DNA of 64,000 nt from Deltaproteobacteria bacterium (GTDB lineage: Bacteria; Desulfobacterota; Binatia; Binatales; Binataceae): NCBI GenBank assembly GCA_021780755.1, contig JAJXYF010000020.1:62001-126000 (forward strand), given 5' to 3'. Shown one piece after another: positions 24,871-34,359 of the stretch (position 1 is its first letter; the number at the start of each line of letters is the position of its first letter). Below the pieces are notes generated by a model. It was not told the origin of the DNA, searched no databases, and saw only the letters and a list, made by a program, of their open reading frames with translations. A program made the translations under genes and the position numbers.

Positions 24871-26391
24871 CTACGGCGTGGCGAGCGGCGACCATGCCGG
24901 CGCCCCGGAGATCGGCGGTGCGGGCACCACGGGGACGGCTGGAGCGCTCGCGGCCGGCGCGGGACTGGCCAAGGGCGCCGGTTTCGGCTCGACGTCGCCT
25001 TTGAGCGTGCTCGCCGTGTTTTCCAGATCCACCACTTGGGAAGGCAGGACCTCGTAAACCGCCTTGTCCGCGGACGACGTGGCGTAGCCGAAAGTTTGCG
25101 TCGCCGCTTTGCCGGTGGTTACGCCCGATTGCATGGTCGCTTCGATCTGCGAAACGTAAAGGCTGCCGATTTCTTTGCCGCCCTGGTCGTAGAGGGTCGC
25201 GGTCAGATTCGGATGCACCATGCCGAACGGCTGCGGATCGGTCATCGGATTCTCGACAATTTTGGTGCCCTTGAGACCGTGCAGTTGATCGAGCATGCTC
25301 GCGATGACCTCGGGCTGCGCCGGCACCGTTTTGCCCCGCGCGATCACGTTCCATTGGTTGCCCGAGGCACGCTCGACGACGATCGAGACCGGGCCGCCGA
25401 TTAGAGTAATCCGCGCGACTTGCGCCTCGTCGAACGTCAGGACCGTCTTATCGCGCAAATCGTCGAAGGATTTGTCGATTGCTTTCACGATGTAATCGGC
25501 AATCGTAAGCACCGGCCGATCGCCCTCGCCCGGCCGCGCGAAGACCGCGTTCTTGCTGGCGTCGGGCTGCTTGAAGCCGATCGCTATCGAATGCTTCGCG
25601 TTGTCCTTGCCGCCATCGACCTCGAGTTCTATCGCGGGCTTCGCCAGCCCGAACTTCTCCAGGTCTCCGGGATTTTCCTCGATGAATTCGCTCACTCGCG
25701 CGGCCGCGATTACGTCGAGCAGTTGATCGACGGCCGCCCTGTCGGCGGGATACTCGCGCGGCTTGATAATCTGCCACTTACCGCCCCGGCGCACGATTTC
25801 AATCACGCTACCGTCGGCGCGAGTGATCGCGAACCGATTCACCTGGTCGGCGGTCAGATCAATCAGCGTATGCGATCGCAAATCGTTCAGCGTCCGCCCG
25901 GATTCGGCCGTAAAGCCCGCCCCGATCAGCAGTACGGCCGGCTTGTCAGTGATCTTGATATACGTATTGGAACCTACGGGAGTGTCGCTACCGATCATGA
26001 TACCGGGCAGCACGCGCTTGTCCTTGGTTGTGACGGTGACCGTCACGGCAGGATTTTCGAGTCCGAAATTTGCCAGCTCGCCGGCATTGTCCCCTGAGGT
26101 ATCGACCGTATCGATCACCTCGAGATTCGCGATCGCGCTGGCCAGCGCGTCCACCGCATTGTTATCGGCCGCGGTGGCGACCGGCTTGACGATGCGCCAC
26201 AGGCCCGGACCGGCGCGATCGATGACGAGGTCGCGGGCGGGTCCGTGCAGCTCGATTTGCGCGATGTCGTCGGGGGTCAGATTGAACAGCTTGTAGTTCT
26301 TTTGCGCGACCGGCTGGCGGCTGATGTAAAAGGCGAAGCCGCCAATTAGCGCCAGCACGACCAGCGCGACGATCGTATTACGCAGTTGCAT
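24871..26391 (-). CDS. DUF4340 protein, ABC-exporter-associated
   Basis: 506-residue protein with one N-terminal membrane anchor (NTIVALVVLALIGGFAFYI) and a large extracytoplasmic part holding several DUF4340-like beta-rich repeats (LWRIVKPV..AADNNAVDAL, later KWQIIKPREYPADRAAVDQL). A Pro/Ala-rich tail ends the protein. ATG at 26391 chosen because it begins the anchor. It is the fourth gene of a cluster with GldG-, GldF- and GldA-like genes; DUF4340 commonly travels with them. Exact function unknown; likely periplasmic partner of the exporter. Confidence 0.82.
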   Translation of the reverse strand: MQLRNTIVALVVLALIGGFAFYISRQPVAQKNYKLFNLTPDDIAQIELHGPARDLVIDRAGPGLWRIVKPVATAADNNAVDALASAIANLEVIDTVDTSGDNAGELANFGLENPAVTVTVTTKDKRVLPGIMIGSDTPVGSNTYIKITDKPAVLLIGAGFTAESGRTLNDLRSHTLIDLTADQVNRFAITRADGSVIEIVRRGGKWQIIKPREYPADRAAVDQLLDVIAAARVSEFIEENPGDLEKFGLAKPAIELEVDGGKDNAKHSIAIGFKQPDASKNAVFARPGEGDRPVLTIADYIVKAIDKSFDDLRDKTVLTFDEAQVARITLIGGPVSIVVERASGNQWNVIARGKTVPAQPEVIASMLDQLHGLKGTKIVENPMTDPQPFGMVHPNLTATLYDQGGKEIGSLYVSQIEATMQSGVTTGKAATQTFGYATSSADKAVYEVLPSQVVDLENTASTLKGDVEPKPAPLASPAPAASAPAVPVVPAPPISGAPAWSPLATP

Positions 26392-26419
26392 CTCGGCGCA
26401 AAACCCCACTCCGGCGCGA

Positions 26420-27988
26420 TCAGTTGCGCCGTTCCCACCACACCGCGAAGCCGATAATCAGCAGCAGTTCCGGCAACAGCAACACCGACAGTACGAACAC
26501 CACGTCGAATTCCTGCACCGTCAGGTTGAAGCGCGAGGCGCGCAGTCCGCGCGGCCGAATCGTGATCGAATTCGACTCGCCGGCGAGCCAGTCGACGCAG
26601 TTCATAACGAAGTCGCGATTGAAAAAGTTGCTCAGGAACTGGTTGTTGGCGATATCGGTGTCGCCGAGCACGACCATGCGCGCCTCGCCGGTGCCGTATT
26701 TGAGCATCGCGAGGTTCGCGTCGATCGCGTCGGCCACTACCACCGGCCCCTTGACGTCATTGCCGTCGAACTTCGCGGTCTGGCGCTTGAAGATGCCGTC
26801 GAGGTCGGTCTCGGCCCACGAAGTATCGCTGGTGGTCGCGAGCGCGGTCACCTCGAGTCCCGGAGTCGGCGGGGTAACCGGATCGACCGTGCGCACCATC
26901 GGAAAGACGGTCTGCTTGTCGAACGACGCGGTGATCGGATGCGGCGCGTAAGTGTTGACGATCGGATCCAGTCCGAGCGCCGGTCCCGCCTCGAGGCGCA
27001 CGACCTGGTCAACCACCACGTTGTCGCCGGTCTTGACGCCCCAGTCCTGCACGAACTTGACCAGGGCAGTCTCCTCGACCGACCCATCGGGCTGCGCCGG
27101 CTTGAGCATCACCAGTGCGCGCCCGCCGCTTTTGAGATAATCGTTGAGCGCGTCGATCACATGCGGCACCAACGGACGCGTCGGCCCCGCGACGACCATC
27201 ACGGCACAATCCGCGGGCACTTTGTCCTCGGTGACCAGGTTGACCTTGTTGATTTTGTAGCTCTCGCCCTGCAGCGATTCCTTGAATTGACCCATCCCGG
27301 TAGCGCCGTTGGCATCGTCAGGGTCGTCCTCGCCCTCACCGGTCAAAAAACATACGGTCTTCTGCGCAGTCCGGGTGACCTTCACGATAGCGTTGGTCAA
27401 CGCCTGCTCAGTGGTGTCGGTGACGTTGGTGCCCGACCCCGCATCGCCGCCGTACTGGATATGGGTGGTGTTCATTACCGAGACCTTGTAGCGCTCGGCG
27501 AGTTCCGGATGCCGCGTGGGGTCCACCAGTTGATAAGTAATCAGCGGCGACTGATATGCGTACTCCTGGTAGAGGGCCTGCAGGGTAGGACTCTTACCGG
27601 CCTCGGCGAAGCCGTAGAGCTTGACCGGCTGCTTGAGGGCCTGGATCACCTTGACCGATTGCGGCGAAAGGCTGAACGCGTTTTGCGCGGTCATATCGAA
27701 CTGGCGATGGTAGCGGACCGCCAGATAGTTAACCGCCACCAGCACGCCGAGAAACGCGAGGCTGTAAACCGCCGCATTGGCGCCGTAGCGGGTGGTGCGC
27801 GCCCCCGCCATGGTGCCGATCTCACCGCGGCTGGAAACCATCCATCCGGCCAGCGCGATCAGTGCCGCCATCAGGTTGAGGCCGGTAAACATCCGCGCGA
27901 AACCGCCCGCCGTCAGCACGTAGCCGAGCGCCGCGAAGAGCAGAAAGATTATCCCGATGATCCCCGAGAGCCCCGAAGTCCGCTTCAT
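26420..27988 (-). CDS. GldG-like ABC exporter auxiliary protein
   Basis: 522-residue membrane protein. Hydrophobic segments occur near the N-terminus (GIIGIIFLLFAALGYVL, LMAALIALAGWMVS, VYSLAFLGVLVAVNYLAV) and at the C-terminus (FVLSVLLLPELLLIIGFAVW). The central extracytoplasmic domain (VCFLTGEGEDDPDDANG to MVVLGDTDIANNQFLSNFF) is the GldG/ABC_transp_aux domain. Outside Bacteroidota, relatives accompany Gld-like exporters with no gliding role shown. 28 bp before the DUF4340 gene and 16 bp after the permease gene. Confidence 0.85.
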   Translation of the reverse strand: MKRTSGLSGIIGIIFLLFAALGYVLTAGGFARMFTGLNLMAALIALAGWMVSSRGEIGTMAGARTTRYGANAAVYSLAFLGVLVAVNYLAVRYHRQFDMTAQNAFSLSPQSVKVIQALKQPVKLYGFAEAGKSPTLQALYQEYAYQSPLITYQLVDPTRHPELAERYKVSVMNTTHIQYGGDAGSGTNVTDTTEQALTNAIVKVTRTAQKTVCFLTGEGEDDPDDANGATGMGQFKESLQGESYKINKVNLVTEDKVPADCAVMVVAGPTRPLVPHVIDALNDYLKSGGRALVMLKPAQPDGSVEETALVKFVQDWGVKTGDNVVVDQVVRLEAGPALGLDPIVNTYAPHPITASFDKQTVFPMVRTVDPVTPPTPGLEVTALATTSDTSWAETDLDGIFKRQTAKFDGNDVKGPVVVADAIDANLAMLKYGTGEARMVVLGDTDIANNQFLSNFFNRDFVMNCVDWLAGESNSITIRPRGLRASRFNLTVQEFDVVFVLSVLLLPELLLIIGFAVWWERRN

Positions 27989-28004
27989 CCTCCGTCCCTG
28001 CCTC

Positions 28005-28778
28005 CTAGCGCCAACGGGCCGATTCGACCGAACGCTGCGTCAGAAACAGCGCCAGCACGATCACGCTCAGGAAAAACACGATGTCAGTGGTATCGATCAC
28101 GCCCCGCGTCATGGTCGAAAAATGCTCGGGCAGCGACAGATACGAGAGCACCGACGACACCATGCCGCCGCCGGCCTCGGCCGGCCACGAGATGACATAG
28201 AGCAGAATCAACATACCGAATGAGCTGATCGCCGCCACGATCTGGTTTTGCGTGAGCGAGCTGGTGAACAGGCCGACCGCCACGAACGACAGCGCGAGCA
28301 GCGCCAGCCCGAGGTAGCCCGCGAACATCACGCCGACTTCCGGGTCGCCGAAAATCATCAGGATCAGCGGGAAAATCCAGGCCAGCGCGACCATGATCAG
28401 CGTGAAGCTGGCCGCCGCGAGGAACTTGCCGGCGACGATCTCGCCAGTGCGCACCGGCGCCGTCAGCAGTAGCTCGTAGGTCCCGGTGCGCTTCTCCTCG
28501 GCGAACACCCGCATGGTCAGCGCGGGCATCACGATCACCAGTACGATCGAAAGATCGTGCAGCAGCGGATCGATCACGCGGGTGTTGAGGTTCATCTCCT
28601 TGAGCTGGTCGGCCTGCCCCATCATCTGGATGAGCTGGACCATCTCATCGAACTGGCGGAGCATCGCGAAGAAGAACCATCCGCCCAGCAGTAGAAAGAC
28701 GGTCAGGACGACGTAGGCCACCGGCTGTACGAAGTAGCCCTGCAGCTCCTTGCCCGCGATGGTAAATGTGTTGCGCAT
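28005..28778 (-). CDS. ABC-2 type permease (GldF-like)
   Basis: 257-residue integral membrane protein with about six hydrophobic segments, including VAYVVLTVFLLLGGWFFFAM, LSIVLVIVMPALTMRVFAEE and IVFFLSVIVLALFLT. The motif MRVFAEEKRTGTYELLLTAP is diagnostic of ABC-2/GldF permeases. Starts 2 bp after the ATPase stop, so it is probably translated from the same mRNA. Confidence 0.88.
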   Translation of the reverse strand: MRNTFTIAGKELQGYFVQPVAYVVLTVFLLLGGWFFFAMLRQFDEMVQLIQMMGQADQLKEMNLNTRVIDPLLHDLSIVLVIVMPALTMRVFAEEKRTGTYELLLTAPVRTGEIVAGKFLAAASFTLIMVALAWIFPLILMIFGDPEVGVMFAGYLGLALLALSFVAVGLFTSSLTQNQIVAAISSFGMLILLYVISWPAEAGGGMVSSVLSYLSLPEHFSTMTRGVIDTTDIVFFLSVIVLALFLTQRSVESARWR

Positions 28779-28780
28779 GT

Positions 28781-29575
28781 TTACTGGTTCTCTGGCGGCG
28801 TCTGCTGTCCGCTGTGGCCGGCGCCGACTTCCTCAAGCGTCTCTTCGGGACTCGCACCTTCGACGTGCCCTTCGCGCGCGATCGCGTGCAGGAACACCTC
28901 CTCCAGCGAGGTGCCCGCGGGAATCTCGGTGATCTTCTCTTCCAGCACCACGCGGCCGTCGTTGATAATCACGACCTTGTCGCAGATTTGCGAGACCTCG
29001 GGCAGGATATGGGTCGAGAGCACGATGGTGCGCTCGCCCGAGAGGCCGCGGATGAGTTCGCGGATTTCGTGAATCTGGCGCGGATCGAGTCCGATCGTCG
29101 GCTCGTCGAGCACCAGCACCGGGGGATCGTGGATGAGCGCCTGCGCGACGCCGACGCGTTGGCGATAACCTTTGGAAAGCTGGCCGCAAATGCGATTAGC
29201 CATCTCGGTCAGGCCGCAGACGGTGACGACGTGATCGACCGCGCCGTCAACCGCGGATCGTTTGACCCCCCGCAGTTTCGCGACGAACCGCAGATAACTC
29301 TCGACGCGCATATCACTGTAGAGCGGCGGCGTTTCCGGCAGGTACCCGATGCGCCGCCGGGCCTCCAGCGAATTGGTGAAGATATCGAGCCCGTCAATTT
29401 CGACGGTGCCCGAAGTGGCCGGCATGAAGCCGGTGATGATGCGCATCGTGGTGGTTTTCCCGGCGCCGTTGGGGCCGAGAAAGCCGAGAATCTGTCCGCG
29501 TTCCGCCTTGAACGAAATTCCCTTTACCGCGACGAAATTTCCGTAGGACTTGGTTAGATTCTTGACCTCTATCAT
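28781..29575 (-). CDS. ABC transporter ATPase (GldA-like)
   Basis: 264-residue ATP-binding subunit. Walker A GPNGAGKTTTM, signature QLSKGYRQRVGVAQAL, Walker B PVLVLDEPTIGLDPRQ, H-loop STHILPEV. It heads the four-gene unit with a GldF-type permease, GldG-type protein and DUF4340 protein, which together should form an exporter or mechanically active envelope complex. Substrate unknown. A short acidic Pro/Gln-rich tail follows the ATPase fold. Confidence 0.9.
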   Translation of the reverse strand: MIEVKNLTKSYGNFVAVKGISFKAERGQILGFLGPNGAGKTTTMRIITGFMPATSGTVEIDGLDIFTNSLEARRRIGYLPETPPLYSDMRVESYLRFVAKLRGVKRSAVDGAVDHVVTVCGLTEMANRICGQLSKGYRQRVGVAQALIHDPPVLVLDEPTIGLDPRQIHEIRELIRGLSGERTIVLSTHILPEVSQICDKVVIINDGRVVLEEKITEIPAGTSLEEVFLHAIAREGHVEGASPEETLEEVGAGHSGQQTPPENQ

Positions 29576-29783
29576 CCGCTGCCGCCTGGCCGATGTGCGC
29601 CGCCGCGCCCGTCGATTCTCCGCCGTAGCCGTTGCTCAACCGTTAATGACGATCTTGAGACGCGATAAATTCGATCAAGTGAAGCAATCGGGTAGTTAAG
29701 CCATGCAGGCCTACGGTGTCAATATGACCAAATGAAGCCCCGCGGACTTTTCCTTTAGGCCCGCGTTTCGTTACTCTGGCCCC

Positions 29784-32390
29784 ATGGCGGATTCCCGCGG
29801 CACGCTCTACCTGGTTGACGGCTCGGGATACATGTTCCGCGCCTTTCACGCGATTCCGCCACTCAACAACTCGCGCGGATTGCCCACCAACGCGACCTTC
29901 GGCTTCATCCGGATGCTTCTGAAGTTGCTGAAGGACGCGCACCCGAGTCATATCGCGATCGTCTTCGACCCGTCGGGCAAGACCTTCCGCGACGACCTCT
30001 TCCAGGATTACAAGGCCAATCGAATCGCGATGCCATCGGATCTCGGCGTGCAGATCCCGTATATTCATCGCGCGGTGGACGCGTTTCGCATCCGCCGCCT
30101 GGTGATCGACGGCTTCGAGGCCGACGACGTGATCGGCACGCTCGCGGTGCGCGCCGCGCGCGACCGCTTCGACTGCGTGATTGTCACGGGCGACAAGGAT
30201 TTCAAGCAACTCGTCGGGCCGCATATTACGCTGCTAGACACCATGAACGACAAGCGCACGACGATGCGCGAGGTGCGCGAGCAGTTCGGTGTGGGGCCCG
30301 ACGCGGTGGTCGATATCATGGCCCTGATGGGCGATTCGATCGATAACGTGAAGGGGCTGCCCGGCGTCGGGCCCAAGACCGCCTGCGCGCTGATTCAGCA
30401 CTACGGCAGCCTGGACGCGATGTTCGCGGGCCTCGACCGCATTGAGGAGACCGACCTCCGCGGCGCCAAGAAGCTGCGCACGTTGATCGCGGAGCATCGC
30501 GGCGACGTCGAGCTGGCGCGCAAGCTCGTGCGCATCGACACCGACGTAGCGCTGCACCTCGCGCCGGACGACCTGGTGTGGCCGGGCTTCGACGAAAAGG
30601 CGCTCGCCGACCTGATGCGCGAACTCGAATTCAACACGATGCTCGCGGAGTTGACGCCGGCCCAGCGGGCGCTGCCCGCGAGCTCCGCCATGCAGATTCA
30701 CGTCAGCCACGACGAGCTTCCGGCGGTGCTGGCGGACCTCGCGCGTGCGCCCCGCATCGCGCTGCATCTGGCGGCGACCGACGACGGCGCTACTGTGCTC
30801 AATCTCAAGGGCGAAGGCGATGAACGTCTATTCACCCTCGGCCAAGACCTGTTTGAAGCAGCGGCCACCCTGCTTTCGGCGCCCACTCCGCCGAAAACCT
30901 GTCATGATTTGAAAACCCACATCAAGCAGTTGCGCCGCTATCGGATCGATCTGCACGGCGTTGATTTCGATACCATGCTGGCGGGTTTCCTGGTCAATCC
31001 GGGCAAAACGGAACCGTCGTTGGGCGACCTCTATCATCAATATCTGGCGCCGCTCGGCACCAACGCGGGGGACGCCACCGGCTCTGAATCGGCGCTGGCC
31101 GAGTCACTGCGCACGTTGCTGGTTCCGCGCCTGACTGCCGACGGACTCGAGCGGCTTTTCGCCGATATCGAAATGCCGGTCGCGCGCGTGCTGGCCGAGA
31201 TGGAAGCGGCGGGGATCGGGATTGACGGGAGCGCCCTGGCGGCGATTTCGTCGGAGTTCGGTGCCGAGATGGAGCGCCTGGAACGCGAATGCTTCGAGCA
31301 CGCCGGCCATCCGTTCAATCTCAACTCGCCGATCCAGTTGCGCGAGATACTCTTCAACGAACTCAAATTGTCGGCCAAGGGGCTCAAAAAGACCAAGAGC
31401 GGGTTTTCGACCGACGCCGATACGCTGGAGAAGCTTGCCGAGGTCCATCCGCTGCCCGCCAAGCTGCTGGACTACCGGGGCCTCGCGAAACTGAAATCCA
31501 CCTATTCCGACGCACTGCCAGCGCTGATTGACCCGGCCGACGGGCGCATTCACACCCAGTTTCATCAGGCGTTGGCTGCGACTGGCCGGCTCAGCTCGAC
31601 CGATCCGAATTTGCAGAATATCCCGGTGCGGAGTGAGGCCGGCCGCCGGATCCGCCGCGCCTTCGTGCCACGCCCGGGTTGCCTTCTGCTGTCGGCAGAC
31701 TATTCGCAAATTGAGCTGCGGATCCTCGCCCATCTTTCGGCCGATCCGACCCTGACGGAGGCCTTTTCGCGCGGCGAGGACATCCACGCCCGCACCGCCA
31801 GCGAGGTCTTGGGCGTCGCGACCGACCAGATCGACGCGGAAGCGCGCCGCCTGGCCAAAGTGATCAACTTCGGCATCATTTATGGCATGGGGCCGCAACG
31901 GCTCGCCGCTCAACTTGGCATTTCGTTTGCTGACGCCTCGGACTACATCAAGCGCTACTTCGAGCGGCTGCCCGGCGTGCGCACCTGGCTCGACCGCACG
32001 CTGGAGGAGGCGCGCGAGTGCGGCTACGTCACCACCATGTACGGGCGACGGCGCTACCTGCCCGAATTGCGTGGCGGACAGGGCGGCGCGCGAGCGCAAG
32101 CCGAGCGGATCGCGATCAACACACCCATTCAGGGCAGTGCCGCCGATCTGATAAAACTGGCTATGGTGCGTTTGCATTCGACCATTACCGAGAAGAAGCT
32201 GGCGGCTCAAATGCTGTTGCAGGTGCACGATGAGCTGCTGCTGGAAGTCGAAAGTGGGGCATTGGACGCGGCCGGTGAGGCGGTGCGGCGGGAGATGGAA
32301 GGCGTTGCGGCGCTGCGTGTACCGCTGCGGGTAGAACTTAAGGCAGGATCCAACTGGGCCGAACTCAAATCCGGTGCTTTGGGTACCTGA
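29784..32390 (+). CDS. polA: DNA polymerase I
   Basis: 868 residues. The 5'-3' exonuclease domain is complete (YLVDGSGYMFRAFHAI, IVTGDKDFKQLV, GDSIDNVKGLPGVGPKTA). The 3'-5' exonuclease-like domain has lost its metal ligands: FDTET is replaced by LHLAA, the LKYD aspartate by histidine (DLKTH), and the third motif is absent, so proofreading is not expected. The polymerase domain has motif A DYSQIELRILAHLS, motif B RRLAKVINFGIIYG and motif C QVHDELLLEV. Role: Okazaki-fragment processing and repair synthesis. Followed 40 bp later by the sigma-factor gene. Confidence 0.94.
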   Translation: MADSRGTLYLVDGSGYMFRAFHAIPPLNNSRGLPTNATFGFIRMLLKLLKDAHPSHIAIVFDPSGKTFRDDLFQDYKANRIAMPSDLGVQIPYIHRAVDAFRIRRLVIDGFEADDVIGTLAVRAARDRFDCVIVTGDKDFKQLVGPHITLLDTMNDKRTTMREVREQFGVGPDAVVDIMALMGDSIDNVKGLPGVGPKTACALIQHYGSLDAMFAGLDRIEETDLRGAKKLRTLIAEHRGDVELARKLVRIDTDVALHLAPDDLVWPGFDEKALADLMRELEFNTMLAELTPAQRALPASSAMQIHVSHDELPAVLADLARAPRIALHLAATDDGATVLNLKGEGDERLFTLGQDLFEAAATLLSAPTPPKTCHDLKTHIKQLRRYRIDLHGVDFDTMLAGFLVNPGKTEPSLGDLYHQYLAPLGTNAGDATGSESALAESLRTLLVPRLTADGLERLFADIEMPVARVLAEMEAAGIGIDGSALAAISSEFGAEMERLERECFEHAGHPFNLNSPIQLREILFNELKLSAKGLKKTKSGFSTDADTLEKLAEVHPLPAKLLDYRGLAKLKSTYSDALPALIDPADGRIHTQFHQALAATGRLSSTDPNLQNIPVRSEAGRRIRRAFVPRPGCLLLSADYSQIELRILAHLSADPTLTEAFSRGEDIHARTASEVLGVATDQIDAEARRLAKVINFGIIYGMGPQRLAAQLGISFADASDYIKRYFERLPGVRTWLDRTLEEARECGYVTTMYGRRRYLPELRGGQGGARAQAERIAINTPIQGSAADLIKLAMVRLHSTITEKKLAAQMLLQVHDELLLEVESGALDAAGEAVRREMEGVAALRVPLRVELKAGSNWAELKSGALGT

Positions 32391-32430
32391 AACGGCTTGA
32401 ATTTCTTCGCGCATTCCCCGTCTAACCCAA

Positions 32431-33009
32431 TTGAGTAGTGCACTGCGCCCCGAAGCCGACGAAACTGAACTGCTTGAGTTGGCGCGGAATGGAGACGCTC
32501 AGGCTTTCGGCGCATTGGTTGAACGCTACCAGCGACGCGTGGTGGGCGTCGCGCAGGCGATTGTGCATAACCAGGATGATGCCGTTGAGCTGGCCCAGGA
32601 AACCTTTGTTCGCGCCTACGAGAACCTTGCCAAGTTCGAGTCGCGATCGAGCTTCTCGACCTGGCTCTACCGCATCGCCGCTAATCTCTCGATCGATTTT
32701 CGCCGCCGCGAGGGCCGCCATACGGTGCTGCGCGGCGAGGACGCCGAAAATGAATTTCAACGCCTGCCGAGTCCGCGCGGCGACTCTTTTCAGGAGACCG
32801 CGCGCAAGCAACTGAGCGGCCGGATCAACGAGGCCCTTAAAGAGTTGACGCAGGAACATCGCGCCGTGATACTGCTACGGGAAGTGGAAGGGCTATCCTA
32901 CGACGAGATCAGCGAGGTGCTGAAGGTTCCTCGTGGAACCGTGATGAGCCGGTTGCATTATGCGCGCGGCCGCCTGCGCGAGATCCTCAAAGACCTTGGT
33001 GGGAGCTGA
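32431..33009 (+). CDS. ECF RNA polymerase sigma factor (RpoE-like)
   Basis: 192-residue group-IV sigma factor. Region 2 is FGALVERYQRRVVGVAQAIV to WLYRIAANLSIDFRRRE; region 4 is EHRAVILLREVEGLSYDEIS to VPRGTVMSRLHYARGRLREI. Start is TTG at 32431, the first start in frame before region 2. The downstream gene encodes a zinc-binding anti-sigma factor, 6 bp away, the usual pairing. The signal sensed is not evident. Confidence 0.9.
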   Translation: MSSALRPEADETELLELARNGDAQAFGALVERYQRRVVGVAQAIVHNQDDAVELAQETFVRAYENLAKFESRSSFSTWLYRIAANLSIDFRRREGRHTVLRGEDAENEFQRLPSPRGDSFQETARKQLSGRINEALKELTQEHRAVILLREVEGLSYDEISEVLKVPRGTVMSRLHYARGRLREILKDLGGS

Positions 33010-33015
33010 TTTGGG

Positions 33016-33708
33016 ATGGCTCGATGCAATGACATAAAGCTCCTGCTCGGACCGTTCGAAGACGGCGAGCTTGAACCCCACGAGATGCAGGAAGTGGCCC
33101 GCCACGTCGTCGGCTGCGACGATTGCGAGGGCGAGTTGGCGGATTATCGCGCGATGGCGGTGTCGCTACGCGGTGCGGCGGCGATGCCCGACCTCGCCGG
33201 CTTCAGTGCGGCGGTACTCGCTCGCATCGAGGAACTGCCGATACCTTTGGGCCTCCGCATACGCCGCTACGTGACCTCGTTCAGCAACGGCATCGGCGCG
33301 ACGATCGCAACCGGCTTCGCCGCCGCGGCGGTGGCGGTGGTCACGGCCGTCATTCTCACTCCATATTTCAAGCAGGCGCCATTTTGGGCAACCTCACGGA
33401 CGCCGGCGCAGATTGCGCGCGCCGAATCGTCCTCGCCGCCCAAAGCGGTTGTGCCACGGCAATCGATGACGCCGCAAACCGTCGCCAGCGCCGACCCCGG
33501 GCAGACCCTCCTGCCGAGCGATATCGCCAACGGCCTGGCTGCCGGCGATAACGGCGGCGACCTCGCACCGGTGGTTGCACCGTCTGACGCCGCGGGAAAC
33601 TCGGGAGCGATTATCTCGCGCCTCGAGGCCGATAGCCCGTCGGTCGCCGTGTGGAGCGAACCGCAGAGCGACACAACCGTGATTTGGGTACCTGATCAGT
33701 CGCGCTAG
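33016..33708 (+). CDS. Membrane-bound zinc-finger anti-sigma factor
   Basis: 230 residues. The N-terminal ZAS-type motif is HVVGCDDCEGELADY (H-x3-C-x2-C), preceded by FEDGELEPHEMQEV, which would hold the partner sigma factor. One membrane segment (about 93-117, ATIATGFAAAAVAVVTAVIL) is followed by an extracytoplasmic Pro/Ser/Ala-rich tail ending TTVIWVPDQ, a terminus seen in several RpoE-linked anti-sigma factors. Transcribed with the sigma gene and the next exported-protein gene. Confidence 0.85.
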   Translation: MARCNDIKLLLGPFEDGELEPHEMQEVARHVVGCDDCEGELADYRAMAVSLRGAAAMPDLAGFSAAVLARIEELPIPLGLRIRRYVTSFSNGIGATIATGFAAAAVAVVTAVILTPYFKQAPFWATSRTPAQIARAESSSPPKAVVPRQSMTPQTVASADPGQTLLPSDIANGLAAGDNGGDLAPVVAPSDAAGNSGAIISRLEADSPSVAVWSEPQSDTTVIWVPDQSR

Positions 33709-33710
33709 CT

Positions 33711-34316
33711 ATGCCTTCAACGCCAGTTATGATTGAGCGGCGCACTCCCGGCCTGCTACTGACGATCGTGGCGATTTGGCTGCTCGCCCTACCCTTGCAG
33801 GCACTGGCGCAGGCCGAACGGCCGCACTCCATTCTGATCCGCGTCGATTCTGTGCTCGCCGCTAACACCGGCAAGGGCATGGATGCGTCACTCTCCTCCT
33901 CAGTGATTGGCACGCGCCTCAAGGCGCTTTTCGAATACACGACGTACCGGCTCGTGATGCATCAGCAGCAGCAGACCGTGTGCGGCCGGATGGTCTCCTT
34001 CGAAATGCCCGGCGGCAGGATCCTGCATATCGCGCCGAATTCGGTGATCGACAACATGATTTCGATGGAGTTGGTGCTGTTCGAGGGCACGCGCCCGCTG
34101 ATGACCACCGACCTCAAGCTGATGAACCATGCGGTGCTGATCGTCGGCGGCCCGCGCTATCACGAAGGCATGCTGATCACGATGATCTCGACCGATGCGT
34201 TCGATCGTCGCAGCCCGCATGGACTGCCGCCGGAAGCGATACCGCCGCCGCCTTCACCGCCGCCGATGTCGGGCGCCGGACCGATACCGGCCGAGTCCGC
34301 TTCACCGCAACATTAG
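33711..34316 (+). CDS. Exported protein in sigma/anti-sigma operon
   Basis: 201 residues beginning 2 bp after the anti-sigma stop. Signal peptide with hydrophobic core LLLTIVAIWLLALPLQALA and likely cleavage before QAERPHS. The mature part is about 165 residues, with regular beta-rich sequence (HSILIRVDSVLA, FEYTTYRLVMHQQQQTVCG) and a proline-rich C-terminus. I do not recognise a family. Position suggests it acts in the periplasm as sensor or output of the sigma system (inference). Confidence 0.72.
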   Translation: MPSTPVMIERRTPGLLLTIVAIWLLALPLQALAQAERPHSILIRVDSVLAANTGKGMDASLSSSVIGTRLKALFEYTTYRLVMHQQQQTVCGRMVSFEMPGGRILHIAPNSVIDNMISMELVLFEGTRPLMTTDLKLMNHAVLIVGGPRYHEGMLITMISTDAFDRRSPHGLPPEAIPPPPSPPPMSGAGPIPAESASPQH

Positions 34317-34359
34317 CTGCCAGTGAATGGCCGCGGCAGCAGTCGCGACTGCCGGCGGA

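Noticed and set aside
31104..32414. 436-residue open frame antisense to polA
   Set aside because: polA motifs are complete in the other frame; no motif here.
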